A stretch of DNA of 64,000 bases from Pseudooceanicola batsensis HTCC2597 (lineage in GTDB: Bacteria > Pseudomonadota > Alphaproteobacteria > Rhodobacterales > Rhodobacteraceae). A program made the translations under genes and the position numbers. The notes beneath the pieces are model-generated. The model ran no database searches. It was not told the origin of the DNA and was given only the letters and a program-made list of their open reading frames with translations. The stretch is taken from contig NZ_CH724131.1 of NCBI RefSeq assembly GCF_000152725.1, positions 2,143,167-2,207,166 on the forward strand, written 5' to 3'. Position 1 is the stretch's first letter; each line of letters starts with the position of its first letter. Below are positions 16,385-27,204 of this stretch, piece after piece.

Positions 16385-16409
16385 GGAACCCTTCCCTCGC
16401 GCCGGCGTT
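16385..16409 (+). promoter_or_regulatory. EcfG promoter of the PLDc_N gene
   Basis: GGAAC at 16385-16389 and CGTT at 16406-16409 are exactly 16 bp apart, 24 bp before the start codon. This matches the general stress consensus and ties the small membrane protein to the neighbouring PhyR/EcfG system. Confidence 0.8.
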
Positions 16410-16433
16410 GAGGGTTCAGGAAAGGAAATCGCT

Positions 16434-16625
16434 ATGTTGGAAATTACCGGCCTTGGCGGCCTCATCGTACTGGCGCTCGATATCTGGGCCATCGTGTCGA
16501 TCATCGGATCATCCGCATCGACGGGCAAGAAGGTTCTCTGGGTGCTTCTCGTCCTCATCCTGCCGATCCTCGGCTTCATCATCTGGCTCATCGCCGGTCC
16601 GCGCAATCGCAGCGGCATGGCCTGA
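16434..16625 (+). CDS. PLDc_N-domain small membrane protein
   Basis: This 63-residue protein has two hydrophobic helices (GGLIVLALDIWAIVSIIGS and VLWVLLVLILPILGFIIWL) ending in GPRN, the pattern of the phospholipase D N-terminal domain when it stands alone. Such peptides sit in the envelope and have no catalytic residues. The start follows AGGAAAGGAAATC. An EcfG promoter precedes it and a terminator follows, so it is a single-gene stress-response unit. Confidence 0.88.
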   Translation: MLEITGLGGLIVLALDIWAIVSIIGSSASTGKKVLWVLLVLILPILGFIIWLIAGPRNRSGMA

Positions 16626-16648
16626 GAGGCCCCAAGCAACGCGACGAC

Positions 16649-16675
16649 AAGGCCGCCCCGCCCGGGCGGCCTTTT
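16649..16675 (+). terminator. Terminator of the PLDc_N gene
   Basis: AAGGCCGCCC and GGGCGGCCTT form a 10-bp stem with a 5-base loop, followed by TTTT overlapping the stem end. It lies 24 bp after the stop codon. Confidence 0.85.
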
Positions 16676-16702
16676 CCGTTGGTGCCGTTGACCGGGGGGC
16701 AA

Positions 16703-16723
16703 TTCCCGATAGCTTATCGGGAA
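16703..16723. repeat. Perfect 9-bp hairpin upstream of yihY
   Basis: TTCCCGATA and TATCGGGAA are exact inverted repeats around GCT, ending 19 bp before the GTG start of the next gene. It has no T-run. It may be an operator or a leader hairpin. Confidence 0.55.
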
Positions 16724-16741
16724 ACCAGAGGGACGCGCTCC

Positions 16742-17596
16742 GTGAAAGTTCAGAAGATTATCGGCATCGGGCAGGGCATCGTCGCCGCCATCGCCGAAAA
16801 GAATCTGTTCCTGATCGCCGCCGGTGTCGCCTTCTACGGAATGCTGGCGCTCTTCCCCGCCATGGCCGCGATCATCGCGATCTGGGGGCTGCTCTCGGAT
16901 CCCAACGTCCTTGTCGAACAGCTTGAACTTATCCGCAACATTCTGCCCGTCGAGGTGACCCGGATCATCGAGAACCAGATAAACGCCCTGTCGACGGCCA
17001 GCGGAGACAAGCTCGGGTGGGCGGGCCTCGTGTCGATGATGGTGGCGATCTGGTCTGCCCGCTCCGGGGTCGCGGCGCTCATGCTGGGCCTCAACGCCAT
17101 CCATGGCCGCGCGAACCGGGGAAGCCTGCGCCACTACCTCACCGCGCTGGTGCTGACCCTGGCCCTGCTGGGCGTCTCGGTGGTGACGCTTTCGGCCGTG
17201 GTCATCGCGCCCATCATCTTCGCCTTCATCCCGCTCGGTCCCGTCACCGCGATCCTGGTCGAGGCCTTCCGGTGGGTTGCGGCGATCTTCGTCCTGATGG
17301 CGGGGCTTGCCGTGGTATACCGCTTCGGGCCCAACAACCGCGGAGAGCGGATGAAATGGGTGACGCCGGGGGCGGTCATGGCGGTCGCCCTCTGGGCGGT
17401 GGCCTCCTACGGCTTCTCGCTCTACCTTGCCAATTTCGCGAACTACAACGAGGTCTACGGCTCGATCGGGGCGGCCGTGGCGATGCTGATGTGGCTGTTC
17501 ATCAGCGCCTTTCTGGTCCTTCTCGGCGCCGTGGTGAACCTGGAACTCAGAACCACCACGGCACCGGGGCCCACCCCGGGCCTGGAAGAGGCATGA
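16742..17596 (+). CDS. YihY/virulence factor BrkB family membrane protein
   Basis: This 284-residue protein has six hydrophobic segments and the family's early SxxxAFY-like stretch (AGVAFYGMLALFPA) plus ANRGSLRHYLTAL. Members were once called ribonuclease BN by error; the real function is unknown and probably envelope-related. I choose GTG at 16742 with an AGAGGGA site rather than the longer frame, whose first residues cover a hairpin. It is convergent with hemE, 12 bp apart. Confidence 0.88.
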   Translation: MKVQKIIGIGQGIVAAIAEKNLFLIAAGVAFYGMLALFPAMAAIIAIWGLLSDPNVLVEQLELIRNILPVEVTRIIENQINALSTASGDKLGWAGLVSMMVAIWSARSGVAALMLGLNAIHGRANRGSLRHYLTALVLTLALLGVSVVTLSAVVIAPIIFAFIPLGPVTAILVEAFRWVAAIFVLMAGLAVVYRFGPNNRGERMKWVTPGAVMAVALWAVASYGFSLYLANFANYNEVYGSIGAAVAMLMWLFISAFLVLLGAVVNLELRTTTAPGPTPGLEEA

Positions 17597-17608
17597 AGGT
17601 CGGGCCCC

Positions 17609-18640
17609 TCAGCCGCCCCGGACCGTGTCGATCATCAGCTGGACGTTGTCCGGGTCCGCATCCGGCGTGATCCCGTGGCCGAGGTTGAAGATGTGCGGCC
17701 CGCCGGAAAAGGCGCGGACGATCCCGCGTGTGGCCTCGACCAGTTCCTGTCCGCCCGTCACCATGTGCCGCGACGCGAGGTTGCCCTGAACGCAGCCGTC
17801 AACCTGGACATGCGTGGCGGCCCATTCCGCCGAGACGGAATCGTCCACCGCGACGCAGTCCGCCCCGGTGTCCCCGGCGAACCCCACATAGCGGTCCCCG
17901 GCCTGACGCGGGAAGGCGATGACGGGAATGCCGGGATGCCGGGCCTTGAGTTCCGCGATGATCCGTTTCGCGGGGGCCAGCGCGAAATCGTCGAAGTCGC
18001 GGCCCGAGAGCGATCCGGCCCAGCTGTCGAACAGCTTGACCACCTCGGCGCCGGCGTCGATCTGACGCGACAGATAGGCGATCGTGCCCTCGGTCAGAAG
18101 ATCGATCAGCGCCGAGAAGAGCGCCCGGTTCTCGGCCTTGAGCGCATGGGCGGGACCCTGGTCCGGGGTGCCCCGCCCCGCCACCATGTAGGTCGCCACG
18201 GTCCAGGGCGCCCCGGCAAACCCGATAAGCGTCGTCTCGGGGGGAAGCTCCTGCGACAGGATCGACACCGTCTCGTAGATGGGCGACAGCACCTCGTGCA
18301 CGTCGGCGGCGGGCTTCAGGGCGTCGAAGTCCGCCTGCGAGGTGACGGTCGAAAGCCGCGGCCCCTCGCCCGTGACGAACCACAGATCCGCCCCGAGCGC
18401 CTGCGGCAGCAGCAGGATGTCGGCAAAGAGGATGGCGCCGTCGAACCCGTAGCGGCGGATCGGCTGCAACGTGACCTCGGCGGCGAGGTCGGGATTGTAG
18501 CAGAGCGACAGGAAGTCCCCGGCCTTCTCGCGCGTGGCGCGGTATTCCGGCAGGTAGCGGCCGGCCTGCCGCATCATCCAGATCGGCGGCACCTTCTGCA
18601 CCTCGCCGCGCAGCGCCTTCAGGATCGTCTTGTCGCTCAT
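17609..18640 (-). CDS. hemE: Uroporphyrinogen decarboxylase
   Basis: This 343-residue cytosolic enzyme decarboxylates the four acetate side chains of uroporphyrinogen III to give coproporphyrinogen III. The N-terminal signature [17 protein letters not shown] is complete, and later blocks such as [13 protein letters not shown] and FPRQAG fit the family. It is divergent from hemC over about 93 bp, a shared control region that also contains a short GTCGCC/GGCGAC-type hairpin. Confidence 0.97.
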   Translation of the reverse strand: MSDKTILKALRGEVQKVPPIWMMRQAGRYLPEYRATREKAGDFLSLCYNPDLAAEVTLQPIRRYGFDGAILFADILLLPQALGADLWFVTGEGPRLSTVTSQADFDALKPAADVHEVLSPIYETVSILSQELPPETTLIGFAGAPWTVATYMVAGRGTPDQGPAHALKAENRALFSALIDLLTEGTIAYLSRQIDAGAEVVKLFDSWAGSLSGRDFDDFALAPAKRIIAELKARHPGIPVIAFPRQAGDRYVGFAGDTGADCVAVDDSVSAEWAATHVQVDGCVQGNLASRHMVTGGQELVEATRGIVRAFSGGPHIFNLGHGITPDADPDNVQLMIDTVRGG

Positions 18641-18733
18641 GTCGCCCTCCGTCCGCCCCTCGTCGCCGCGTGGCGCGACGAAGTCAAGCCGGGCCCTCTT
18701 GCAGGGGCGGGATGCCGCGACTAGACGAGGCTC

Positions 18734-19681
18734 ATGACACGCGATTTCCCGTCTCCGGCCCGCCCGCTCAAGATCGGCACGAGGGGCTCACCGCTCGCCC
18801 TCGCGCAGGCCCATGAAGCCCGCGACCGGCTGGCCCATGCCTTCGATCTGCCCCCCGAAGCCTTCGAGGTCTGCGTCATCCAGACCACGGGCGACCGGGT
18901 GCAGGATCGCCCGCTCAAGGAGATCGGCGGCAAGGGACTCTTCACCCGCGAGATCGAACATGCGCTGCTGACCGGCGGGATCGACATCGCCGTGCATTCC
19001 ATGAAGGACATGCCGGTGCTTCAACCCGAGGGGCTGCTGCTGGATTGCTACCTTCCGCGGGAGGATCCGCGCGACGCCTTCGTGTCGAATCTCTACGAGC
19101 GGCTGGACCAGATCCCGGCGGGGGCCCGGGTGGGCACGTCGTCGCTGCGCCGCCGGGCGCAGGTGCTGGTGCGCCGTCCCGATCTCGAGGTGGTGGAGTT
19201 CCGCGGCAACGTCCAGACGCGGCTGCGCAAGCTGGCCGACGGCGTGGCTTCGGCCACCTTCCTCGCCATGGCGGGGCTGAACCGTCTCGACCGGGCGTCG
19301 ATCGCACGCTCGGCCCTTGCGACCGACGAGATGCTGCCCGCCGTGGCCCAGGGCGCCATCGGCATCGAACGGCGCGAGGACGACCACGCGACCGCGGCCC
19401 TGCTCGAGGCGATCCACGACCCCGAGACGGCACGACAGCTGGCCGCGGAGCGCGCCTTTCTCGCCGCCCTGGATGGCTCCTGCGAGACGCCCATCGCGGG
19501 GCTGGCGGACCTCGAGGGCGGGACGCTCAGGCTACGCGGCGAGATCCTGCGCCCCGATGGAAGCGAGGCGCTGAAGGACGACCGTTCCGCCCCGGTCGAG
19601 GACGGCGCGAAACTCGGCCGCGAGATGGGGGCCGCGCTGCTCGCGCAGGCGGGCGACGGCTTTTTCGATTTCCGCGGCTAG
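18734..19681 (+). CDS. hemC: Hydroxymethylbilane synthase (porphobilinogen deaminase)
   Basis: This 315-residue enzyme polymerises four porphobilinogens on a covalently bound dipyrromethane cofactor. The cofactor-binding cysteine is in GSCETPIAG. The N-terminal [14 protein letters not shown] and the HSMKDMP block with arginines in [10 protein letters not shown] are intact. It is divergent from hemE, so two successive haem steps may share regulation. Confidence 0.97.
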   Translation: MTRDFPSPARPLKIGTRGSPLALAQAHEARDRLAHAFDLPPEAFEVCVIQTTGDRVQDRPLKEIGGKGLFTREIEHALLTGGIDIAVHSMKDMPVLQPEGLLLDCYLPREDPRDAFVSNLYERLDQIPAGARVGTSSLRRRAQVLVRRPDLEVVEFRGNVQTRLRKLADGVASATFLAMAGLNRLDRASIARSALATDEMLPAVAQGAIGIERREDDHATAALLEAIHDPETARQLAAERAFLAALDGSCETPIAGLADLEGGTLRLRGEILRPDGSEALKDDRSAPVEDGAKLGREMGAALLAQAGDGFFDFRG

Positions 19682-19684
19682 GTC

Positions 19685-20173
19685 CTAGTCCGGTGCGCAG
19701 TCGCCGCCGGAATGGCAGGCGAGCACCCGGTCGATCTGGTCTTCGCCCGGGTCGACGAAGATCGTTCCGCCGCACGGGCCGGTCTCGAGAAAGAGCGTGG
19801 TCTCGGTCTGGCGGACGAAGGCCAGGACCTCGGCCCCGGCCGGCGGCGGAGCGGCACACCAGACCGAGACGCATTCCAGCACCACCGTCACGGGGGCGGC
19901 GATCTCTCCGGCGAAGGCGTCGCCCCTGAGGAAACGCCCCTCGATCGTGGCCTCGAAGGTCTCGGGCGGCCCGTCGGCCTGATCGGGGCTGCGCATCGTC
20001 CCCTCATCCGCAAGACGGTCATGGCTCAGCGTGCCGCGCACGACGAGATAACCGTCTTCGGCCTCGGCCGCGCGGGTATAGGCGGTCGCGACATCGGGGC
20101 GCAGGCAGGACAGGGCGTATGCCGGTCCGGCGAGCATCGCGACCGACAGCATGAGGGCGATGAAACGGGTCAT
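19685..20173 (-). CDS. Secreted hypothetical protein
   Basis: This 162-residue protein starts with a signal peptide ([20 protein letters not shown]) and its mature part contains six or so cysteines, including CVSVWC and a C-terminal CHSGGDC, which suggests disulfides in the periplasm. I do not recognise a family. Its ATG overlaps the rppH stop as ATGA, so the two genes are co-translated, but no shared function is obvious. Confidence 0.8.
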   Translation of the reverse strand: MTRFIALMLSVAMLAGPAYALSCLRPDVATAYTRAAEAEDGYLVVRGTLSHDRLADEGTMRSPDQADGPPETFEATIEGRFLRGDAFAGEIAAPVTVVLECVSVWCAAPPPAGAEVLAFVRQTETTLFLETGPCGGTIFVDPGEDQIDRVLACHSGGDCAPD

Positions 20174-20652
20174 ATATGGCCCTTCAGTTCGGCGAGCACG
20201 GCGCGATAGACATCGCGCTTGAAGGGCACGATCGCATCGACGAGCTGCGAGGGCGGCAGCCAGCGCCAGCGCGAGAACTCGGGGTGGTCGGTCGCGATGT
20301 CGATATCCGCATCCGTGCCGGTGAAACGCATCAGGAACCATTTCTGCTCCTGCCCGCGGAACCGGCCCTTCCAGAGCTTCGGCACGAGGTCGTGCGGCAG
20401 GTCGTAGGGCACCCAGGCCTCGGTCTCGGCGACGATCTCGACCTTGTCCGCCGTCACGCCGGTTTCCTCGCGAAGCTCGCGCAGGGCAGCGGCGCGCGGC
20501 TCCTCGCCTTGGTCGACGCCGCCCTGAGGCATCTGCCAGGCCGGCCCGGGGTTGTCGATCCGCTGGCCGACGAAGACCTCGCCCGCCGCATTGGCGAGCA
20601 TGACACCGACGCAGGGCCGGTAGGGCAGTTTCGCGATCTCGTCCGGGGTCAT
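20170..20652 (-). CDS. rppH: RNA pyrophosphohydrolase (Nudix)
   Basis: This 160-residue enzyme removes pyrophosphate from the 5' end of transcripts and so triggers decay. The Nudix box is complete: [20 protein letters not shown] followed by TGV. The family start [21 protein letters not shown] and WQMPQGG are present. The start at MTPDEIAKL is chosen over a much longer frame that runs into non-coding sequence. It overlaps the secreted hypothetical gene in ATGA. Confidence 0.95.
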   Translation of the reverse strand: MTPDEIAKLPYRPCVGVMLANAAGEVFVGQRIDNPGPAWQMPQGGVDQGEEPRAAALRELREETGVTADKVEIVAETEAWVPYDLPHDLVPKLWKGRFRGQEQKWFLMRFTGTDADIDIATDHPEFSRWRWLPPSQLVDAIVPFKRDVYRAVLAELKGHI

Positions 20653-20745
20653 GGCCACTCCTGTCTGTTGTGGTACGACTTGCCCGCAAGGCGCACAAAT
20701 CACAAGTCGGTTCCCCCGGACGACGTGCGCGGGGGCGCTGCCCCC

Positions 20746-20793
20746 GTCGCCCGTGCCGGGCGACTCCCCCGGGATACTTGGGGACCAAAGAAG
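20746..20793 (+). repeat. Dispersed intergenic repeat, copy C with hairpin
   Basis: A perfect hairpin GTCGCCCG-TGC-CGGGCGAC at 20746-20764 is followed by the core GGGATACTTGGGG and CCAAAGAAG (20771-20793). It lies just beyond the stop of the LysR gene and in front of rppH. The core resembles the other copies while the hairpin sequence is unique to this one. Confidence 0.7.
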
Positions 20794-20801
20794 CAGGGGC
20801 G

Positions 20802-21695
20802 TCAGGCCCAGATGTCTTCGATCTCGGCCTGCAGCCAGCCGCGGAACCGGGCGAAATGCGGCAGATCGGCACTGCGGTCGGGGTAGATCAGCGTATAGGC
20901 CTGCCCGGTGCGGAAATCGCCGGGCACGACCCGGAGCAGAGCCTGACGGTCGAGCGCCGAGCGCGCGAGGATCTCGGGGATGAGCGCCACGCCGAGGCCC
21001 GCCACGGCCGCATCCAGGACCATGTCGAAGTGATCGAAACGCGCGCCGCGCAGGGCCGGCCGGGGATCGAGGCCGACGGCGCGGCACCAGTCGGGCCAGA
21101 GCGTCGGCCGGGTGGACTGCTGCAGCAGCGGCAGCCGCAGGACGGCCCGTGGTGACAGGGACCCCGGCGCAAGCGCGGGGGCGGCGACGACGCAGAGCTC
21201 TTCGTCGAGGAGGTGGATGTGCCGCGCGCCGGCACTGCGGTGCTGGGTCCGCTGTATGGCGAGATCGAAGGGTTCCGTCTCGAAATCCACCGGGGCGAGG
21301 CGCGCGGCCATGTCGATGGTCAGGTCGGGCATCGTCGCCTGGAAGCCGCGCAGGCGGGGGATCAGCCAGAGCCGCGCGAAGGTCGGCAGCACCGCGAGCC
21401 GCAGCACCCGCGCTTGCCCGCCGAAGGCCATCACCGTCATCGCCGCGTCGTTGAGCCGGTCGAGCAGCGGCTCGGCCTCGCGCAGGAAGGCGCGCCCGGC
21501 ATCCGAGAGGGTCAGCCGCTGCCGCGCGCGGCTGAAGAGCGCCACGCCGAGCCGTGCCTCGAGGCCGGTGATCGACCGGCTGACCGCGCTCTGCGTGAGG
21601 CCGAGCTGACGCGCGGCCTGGATGGTCGTGCCGCCGCGCGCGCAGGCGCAGAAGGCCTCGAGTTCGGCGACGGTCGGAGTATAGGCATGGCGCAT
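20802..21695 (-). CDS. LysR-family transcriptional regulator next to gcdH
   Basis: This regulator has the winged helix in [20 protein letters not shown] and an effector domain with [14 protein letters not shown]. It is divergent from glutaryl-CoA dehydrogenase, the arrangement seen for regulators of glutarate/lysine breakdown, so control of gcdH is a reasonable inference. No start has a strong ribosome binding site: 21695 (297 residues) is chosen, with 21722 and 21749 as alternatives. Confidence 0.85.
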   Translation of the reverse strand: MRHAYTPTVAELEAFCACARGGTTIQAARQLGLTQSAVSRSITGLEARLGVALFSRARQRLTLSDAGRAFLREAEPLLDRLNDAAMTVMAFGGQARVLRLAVLPTFARLWLIPRLRGFQATMPDLTIDMAARLAPVDFETEPFDLAIQRTQHRSAGARHIHLLDEELCVVAAPALAPGSLSPRAVLRLPLLQQSTRPTLWPDWCRAVGLDPRPALRGARFDHFDMVLDAAVAGLGVALIPEILARSALDRQALLRVVPGDFRTGQAYTLIYPDRSADLPHFARFRGWLQAEIEDIWA

Positions 21696-21799
21696 GGCGG
21701 GCGATCTATGAGCAATGGTCATCAAGTGAGGACCAGAACTCGTTATCATGTCGCGCCGCGTTCCGCTACATTCGCAACCAAACTCATAGGAGATACGAC

Positions 21800-23026
21800 A
21801 TGGATGCCGAGAACCGCCCGCTCATCAAGGACAAGGACCGCCCGAACATGTCGGGCTTTTCGTGGGAGGACCCGTTCCTTCTGAACGATCAGCTCGAGGA
21901 AGACGAGCGCATGATCGGCGAGTCCGCCCGCGCCTTTTCCCAGGACCGGCTCGCCGGTCGGGTCGAGAAGATGTACATGGAGGAGGGCGTGGACCCCGAG
22001 ATTTTCGCCGAGATGGGCGAGGCCGGGATGCTGGGCGTCACCGTGCCGGAGCAGTATGGCGGGCTGGGCTCCGGCTATGTCTCCTACGGTCTCGTCGCGC
22101 GCGAGGTGGAGCGGATCGACAGCGGCTTCCGCTCGATGTGCTCGGTCCAGTCGAGCCTCGTGATGTACCCGATCTATGCCTATGGCTCGGAAGAGCAGCG
22201 CAAGAAGTACCTGCCCAAACTGGCGAGCGGCGAATGGATCGGCTGTTTCGGCCTGACCGAACCCGATGCCGGATCGGACCCGGCCGGCATGAAGACCCGC
22301 GCCAGGAAGACCGAGGGAGGCTATGTGCTCAACGGCGCGAAGATGTGGATCTCGAATGCGCCGATCGCGGATGTCTTCGTGGTCTGGGCCAAGTCCGACG
22401 CGCATGACGGCGCGATCCGCGGCTTCGTGCTGGACAAGGGGATGAAGGGGCTGAGCGCGCCCAAGATCGGCGGCAAGCTGTCGCTGCGGGCCTCGATCAC
22501 CGGCGAGATCGTGCTGGACGACGTGGAAGTGGGCGAGGAGGCGCTGCTGCCCCATGTCTCGGGGCTGAAGGGGCCCTTCGGCTGTCTCAACCGCGCGCGC
22601 TATGGCATCGCCTGGGGCGTGATGGGCGCGGCCGAGGACTGCTGGTTCCAGGCCCGGCAGTATGGCCTCGACCGCAAGCAGTTCAACAAGCCGCTGGCGG
22701 GCACGCAGCTCTACCAGAAGAAACTGGCGGACATGCAGACCGAGATCACCCTCGGCCTGCAGGCCGCGCTGCGGGTCGGGCGGCTCTTCGACGAGGCGCG
22801 CGCCGCACCCGAAATGGTGTCGCTGATCAAGCGCAACAACTGCGGCAAGGCGCTGGACATCGCGCGCACGGCCCGCGACATGCACGGCGGCAACGGCATC
22901 CAGATCGAGTACAAGGTGATGCGGCACGCCGCCAACCTCGAGACGGTGAACACCTACGAGGGGACGCATGACGTGCATGCGCTGATCCTCGGACGGGCCC
23001 AGACCGGGTTGCAGGCGTTTTTCTGA
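21800..23026 (+). CDS. gcdH: Glutaryl-CoA dehydrogenase
   Basis: This 408-residue FAD enzyme oxidises and decarboxylates glutaryl-CoA to crotonyl-CoA in lysine, tryptophan and glutarate breakdown. It has the acyl-CoA dehydrogenase blocks [13 protein letters not shown] and [17 protein letters not shown], and the catalytic glutamate is in [16 protein letters not shown], a wording typical of GcdH rather than of other family members. The start has a clear GGAGATACGAC site. The LysR gene upstream is a likely regulator. Confidence 0.93.
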   Translation: MDAENRPLIKDKDRPNMSGFSWEDPFLLNDQLEEDERMIGESARAFSQDRLAGRVEKMYMEEGVDPEIFAEMGEAGMLGVTVPEQYGGLGSGYVSYGLVAREVERIDSGFRSMCSVQSSLVMYPIYAYGSEEQRKKYLPKLASGEWIGCFGLTEPDAGSDPAGMKTRARKTEGGYVLNGAKMWISNAPIADVFVVWAKSDAHDGAIRGFVLDKGMKGLSAPKIGGKLSLRASITGEIVLDDVEVGEEALLPHVSGLKGPFGCLNRARYGIAWGVMGAAEDCWFQARQYGLDRKQFNKPLAGTQLYQKKLADMQTEITLGLQAALRVGRLFDEARAAPEMVSLIKRNNCGKALDIARTARDMHGGNGIQIEYKVMRHAANLETVNTYEGTHDVHALILGRAQTGLQAFF

Positions 23027-23036
23027 TACTCCGGGC

Positions 23037-23096
23037 GGCGGCGCGGCTGGCCGAGGTCGCGCCGCCTTCGGCGAGAGTATTTCCGGCAAGATGAAG
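23037..23096 (+). repeat. Dispersed intergenic repeat, copy D with hairpin
   Basis: GGCGGCGCG (23037-23045) pairs with CGCGCCGCC (23058-23066), and the core GAGTATTTCCGGCAAGATGA ending in AG follows at 23075-23096. It lies just after the gcdH stop. The remaining sequence to the yejF stop at 23258 contains no gene that I can support. Confidence 0.7.
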
Positions 23097-23257
23097 CAGG
23101 GGCGGCGTACTCCGCCCCCGGAACGGGGCGCGGGGCGGCAACGGGCATTTGCGGCCGGTGCCCTGCTGGCGGGAGCGCGCGCTTCAGCGGTTCGAAGCGG
23201 TTTCGGGGACGCGAAGCGGGGTGGTCGCGGCGGGGCGCGACGGATGGCGGCGGTCGG

Positions 23258-24837
<1,580 letters not shown>

Positions 24838-24841
<4 letters not shown>

Positions 24842-26100
24842 TGGAAGGTCTTTCTCGGGTCGAAGGCATCGCGCACGCCTTCGAAGATGAAGACAAGCAG
24901 CGACAGCATCAGGGCGAAGACGAAGAAGGCCGTGAAGCCGAGCCATGGCGCCTGGAGGTTCTGCTTCGCCTGCAGCGTCATCTCGCCCAGAGACGGGGCC
25001 GAGGAGGGCAGGCCGTAGCCCAGGAAGTCGAGCGAGGCGAGCGCGCCGATGGTCCCCGTCACGATGAACGGCAGCATGGTGAGCGTGGCCACCATGGCAT
25101 TGGGCAGCATGTGTCGGAACATGATGGTCATGTTCGACACGCCGAGCGCCCGGGCCGCGCGCACGTATTCGAGGTTCCGCGCCCGCAGGAATTCCGCCCG
25201 CACCACGCCGACGAGCGCCGTCCAGCCGAAGGCCACCATAAGGAAGACCAGCAGCCAGAAGCCGCGCCCGAGGATCGCGAAGAGGATGATGATCACGTAG
25301 AGTTGCGGCACGCCCTGCCAGATCTCGATGATCCGCTGGAAGATCAGGTCGAGCAGGCCGCCGAAGAAACCCTGGATCGCCCCGGCGAAGATCCCGATGA
25401 GCGAGGCGCAGGTCGTCACGATGATGGTGAAGAGGATCGACAGCCGGAAACCGTAGATCGCCCGCGCCAGCACGTCGCGCTTGGTGTCGTCGGTCCCGAG
25501 CAGGTTGTTGCCGCGCTGATCTGCGGGAAGGAAGCCGAAGTGGCTTTCGCCGTCGTCGCCGGTGTAGCTGCCGATCACGTTCGGGGGCAGCGGCGCCGCA
25601 CCGGAGCGTTCGACCGGCGTATCGAAGGAATAGGGGATGATCGGCCAGAGCGCCCAGCCCTTCTCGATCTCCTCGCCCTCGATCACGCCGTCCTGCGCAT
25701 CCTCGATATAGCCCTCGGGATCGTCGAAGCAGAGGTCCAGACCGCCGGTCTCGATCAGGCACTGCACTTCGGGGTCGCGATAGATCGCTTCGGTCTGGAA
25801 ATCGCCGCCGAAGGCCGTCTCGGGATAGAACTGGAAGACAGGGAAATAGTATTCGCCCCGGTACTGCACGAGGAAGGGTTTGTCGTTCGCGATGAACTCG
25901 GCGAAGAGCGACAGGCCGAAGAGAATGCCGAAGATGATCAGCGACCAGAAGGCCCGGCCGTTGCGGCGGAAGTTCCGCCACCGCCGCTTGTTGAGCGGCG
26001 ACAGTTCGAACCGGCCCTGTTTCTCGGGCGGCGCGACGGGCGGCGGCCCGTCCTGCCCCGGCATGCGGCCGGGCAGTGGATCGGTGGCGCAATGGACCAT
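24838..26100 (-). CDS. yejE: Peptide ABC transporter permease (YejE-like)
   Basis: This 420-residue permease has an N-terminal cytoplasmic stretch (LSPLNKRRWRNFRRNGRAFW), a first helix, a long periplasmic insertion and a C-terminal five-helix permease domain with the EAA-type loop around RAARALGVSNMTIMFRHMLP. The large insertion and the partner genes identify it as YejE. The start at 26100 has GGAGGG at good spacing and is 4 bp from the yejB stop. Confidence 0.94.
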
Positions 26101-26103
26101 GGC

Positions 26104-27195
26104 TCAGCCCTCCCGCCGCTCGAAGTCGATACGCGGATCGACGAAGACGTACATGAGATCCGACAGGATCCCGACGATCAGACCGATCAGGCCGAAGACG
26201 AAGAGCGACCCGAAGATGATCGGATAGTCGCGCGCCACCGCCGCCTCGTAGCCGAGCCGCCCCAGCCCTTCGAGAGAGAACAGCGTCTCGATGATGATCG
26301 ACCCGCCGAAGAACACCCCGATGAAGACCGCCGGAAAGCCCGCGATGACGATCAGCATGGCGTTGCGGAAGACGTGGCCATAAAGCACCCGCCGCTCGGA
26401 CAGGCCCTTGGCGCGGGCGGTCATGACATAGTGTTTCTTGATCTCGTCGAGGAACGAGTTCTTGGTCAGCAGCGTCAGCGTCGCAAAGCTCGAGATGGTG
26501 GAGGCCAGCACCGGCAGGGTGATGTGCCAGGCGTAGTCGACGATCTGGCCCCAGAGCGTCAGCTGGTCGAAATTGTCCGAGGTCAGGCCGCGCAGCGGGA
26601 AGATGCGATAGTACGACCCGCCAGCGAAGAGCACGAGAAGCAGGATCGCGAAAAGAAAGCCCGGAATGGCATAGGCCGCGATGATCAGGCCCGAGGTCCA
26701 GGTGTCGAACCGCGACCCGTCACGCACCGCCTTGCGGATCCCGAGCGGGATCGAGATCAGATAGGCGATGAGCGTCGACCAGAGCCCGAGCGAGATCGAC
26801 ACCGGCAGGCGGTCGATCACCAGGTCGATCACGTCCGCCTTGCGGAAATAGCTCTCGCCGAAGTCGAGCTGCAGGTAGTTCCACATCATGTTGAAGAACC
26901 GCTGGACCGGCGGCTGGTCGAACCCGAATTCCTTTTCGAGTTGCGCGATGAACTCGGGCGGCAGCCCGCGCGCGCCGGCATAGTCTCCTTCGTAGGCCGA
27001 GGAGGTATCCTCCATGCCCACGTCGGTGCCGGACCCGGAAAAGCTTCCGAACACGTCGCCCTGCCCCTGCTGCTGGGCGATGATCTGTTCGATCGGTCCG
27101 CCCGGCACGAACTGCACCAGGACGAAATTGATCACCATGATCCCCAACAGGGTCGGGATCACCAGCAGGAGGCGTCGAAGGATGTAGGCTCCCAT
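26104..27195 (-). CDS. yejB: Peptide ABC transporter permease (YejB-like)
   Basis: This 363-residue permease opens with the family's [21 protein letters not shown] and contains an insertion between helix 1 and the core, and the coupling loop [20 protein letters not shown]. It pairs with YejE as a heterodimer. The end is followed directly by yejE and the start lies 10 bp after yejA. Confidence 0.95.
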   Translation of the reverse strand: MGAYILRRLLLVIPTLLGIMVINFVLVQFVPGGPIEQIIAQQQGQGDVFGSFSGSGTDVGMEDTSSAYEGDYAGARGLPPEFIAQLEKEFGFDQPPVQRFFNMMWNYLQLDFGESYFRKADVIDLVIDRLPVSISLGLWSTLIAYLISIPLGIRKAVRDGSRFDTWTSGLIIAAYAIPGFLFAILLLVLFAGGSYYRIFPLRGLTSDNFDQLTLWGQIVDYAWHITLPVLASTISSFATLTLLTKNSFLDEIKKHYVMTARAKGLSERRVLYGHVFRNAMLIVIAGFPAVFIGVFFGGSIIIETLFSLEGLGRLGYEAAVARDYPIIFGSLFVFGLIGLIVGILSDLMYVFVDPRIDFERREG

Positions 27196-27204
27196 GGGGG
27201 CGGC

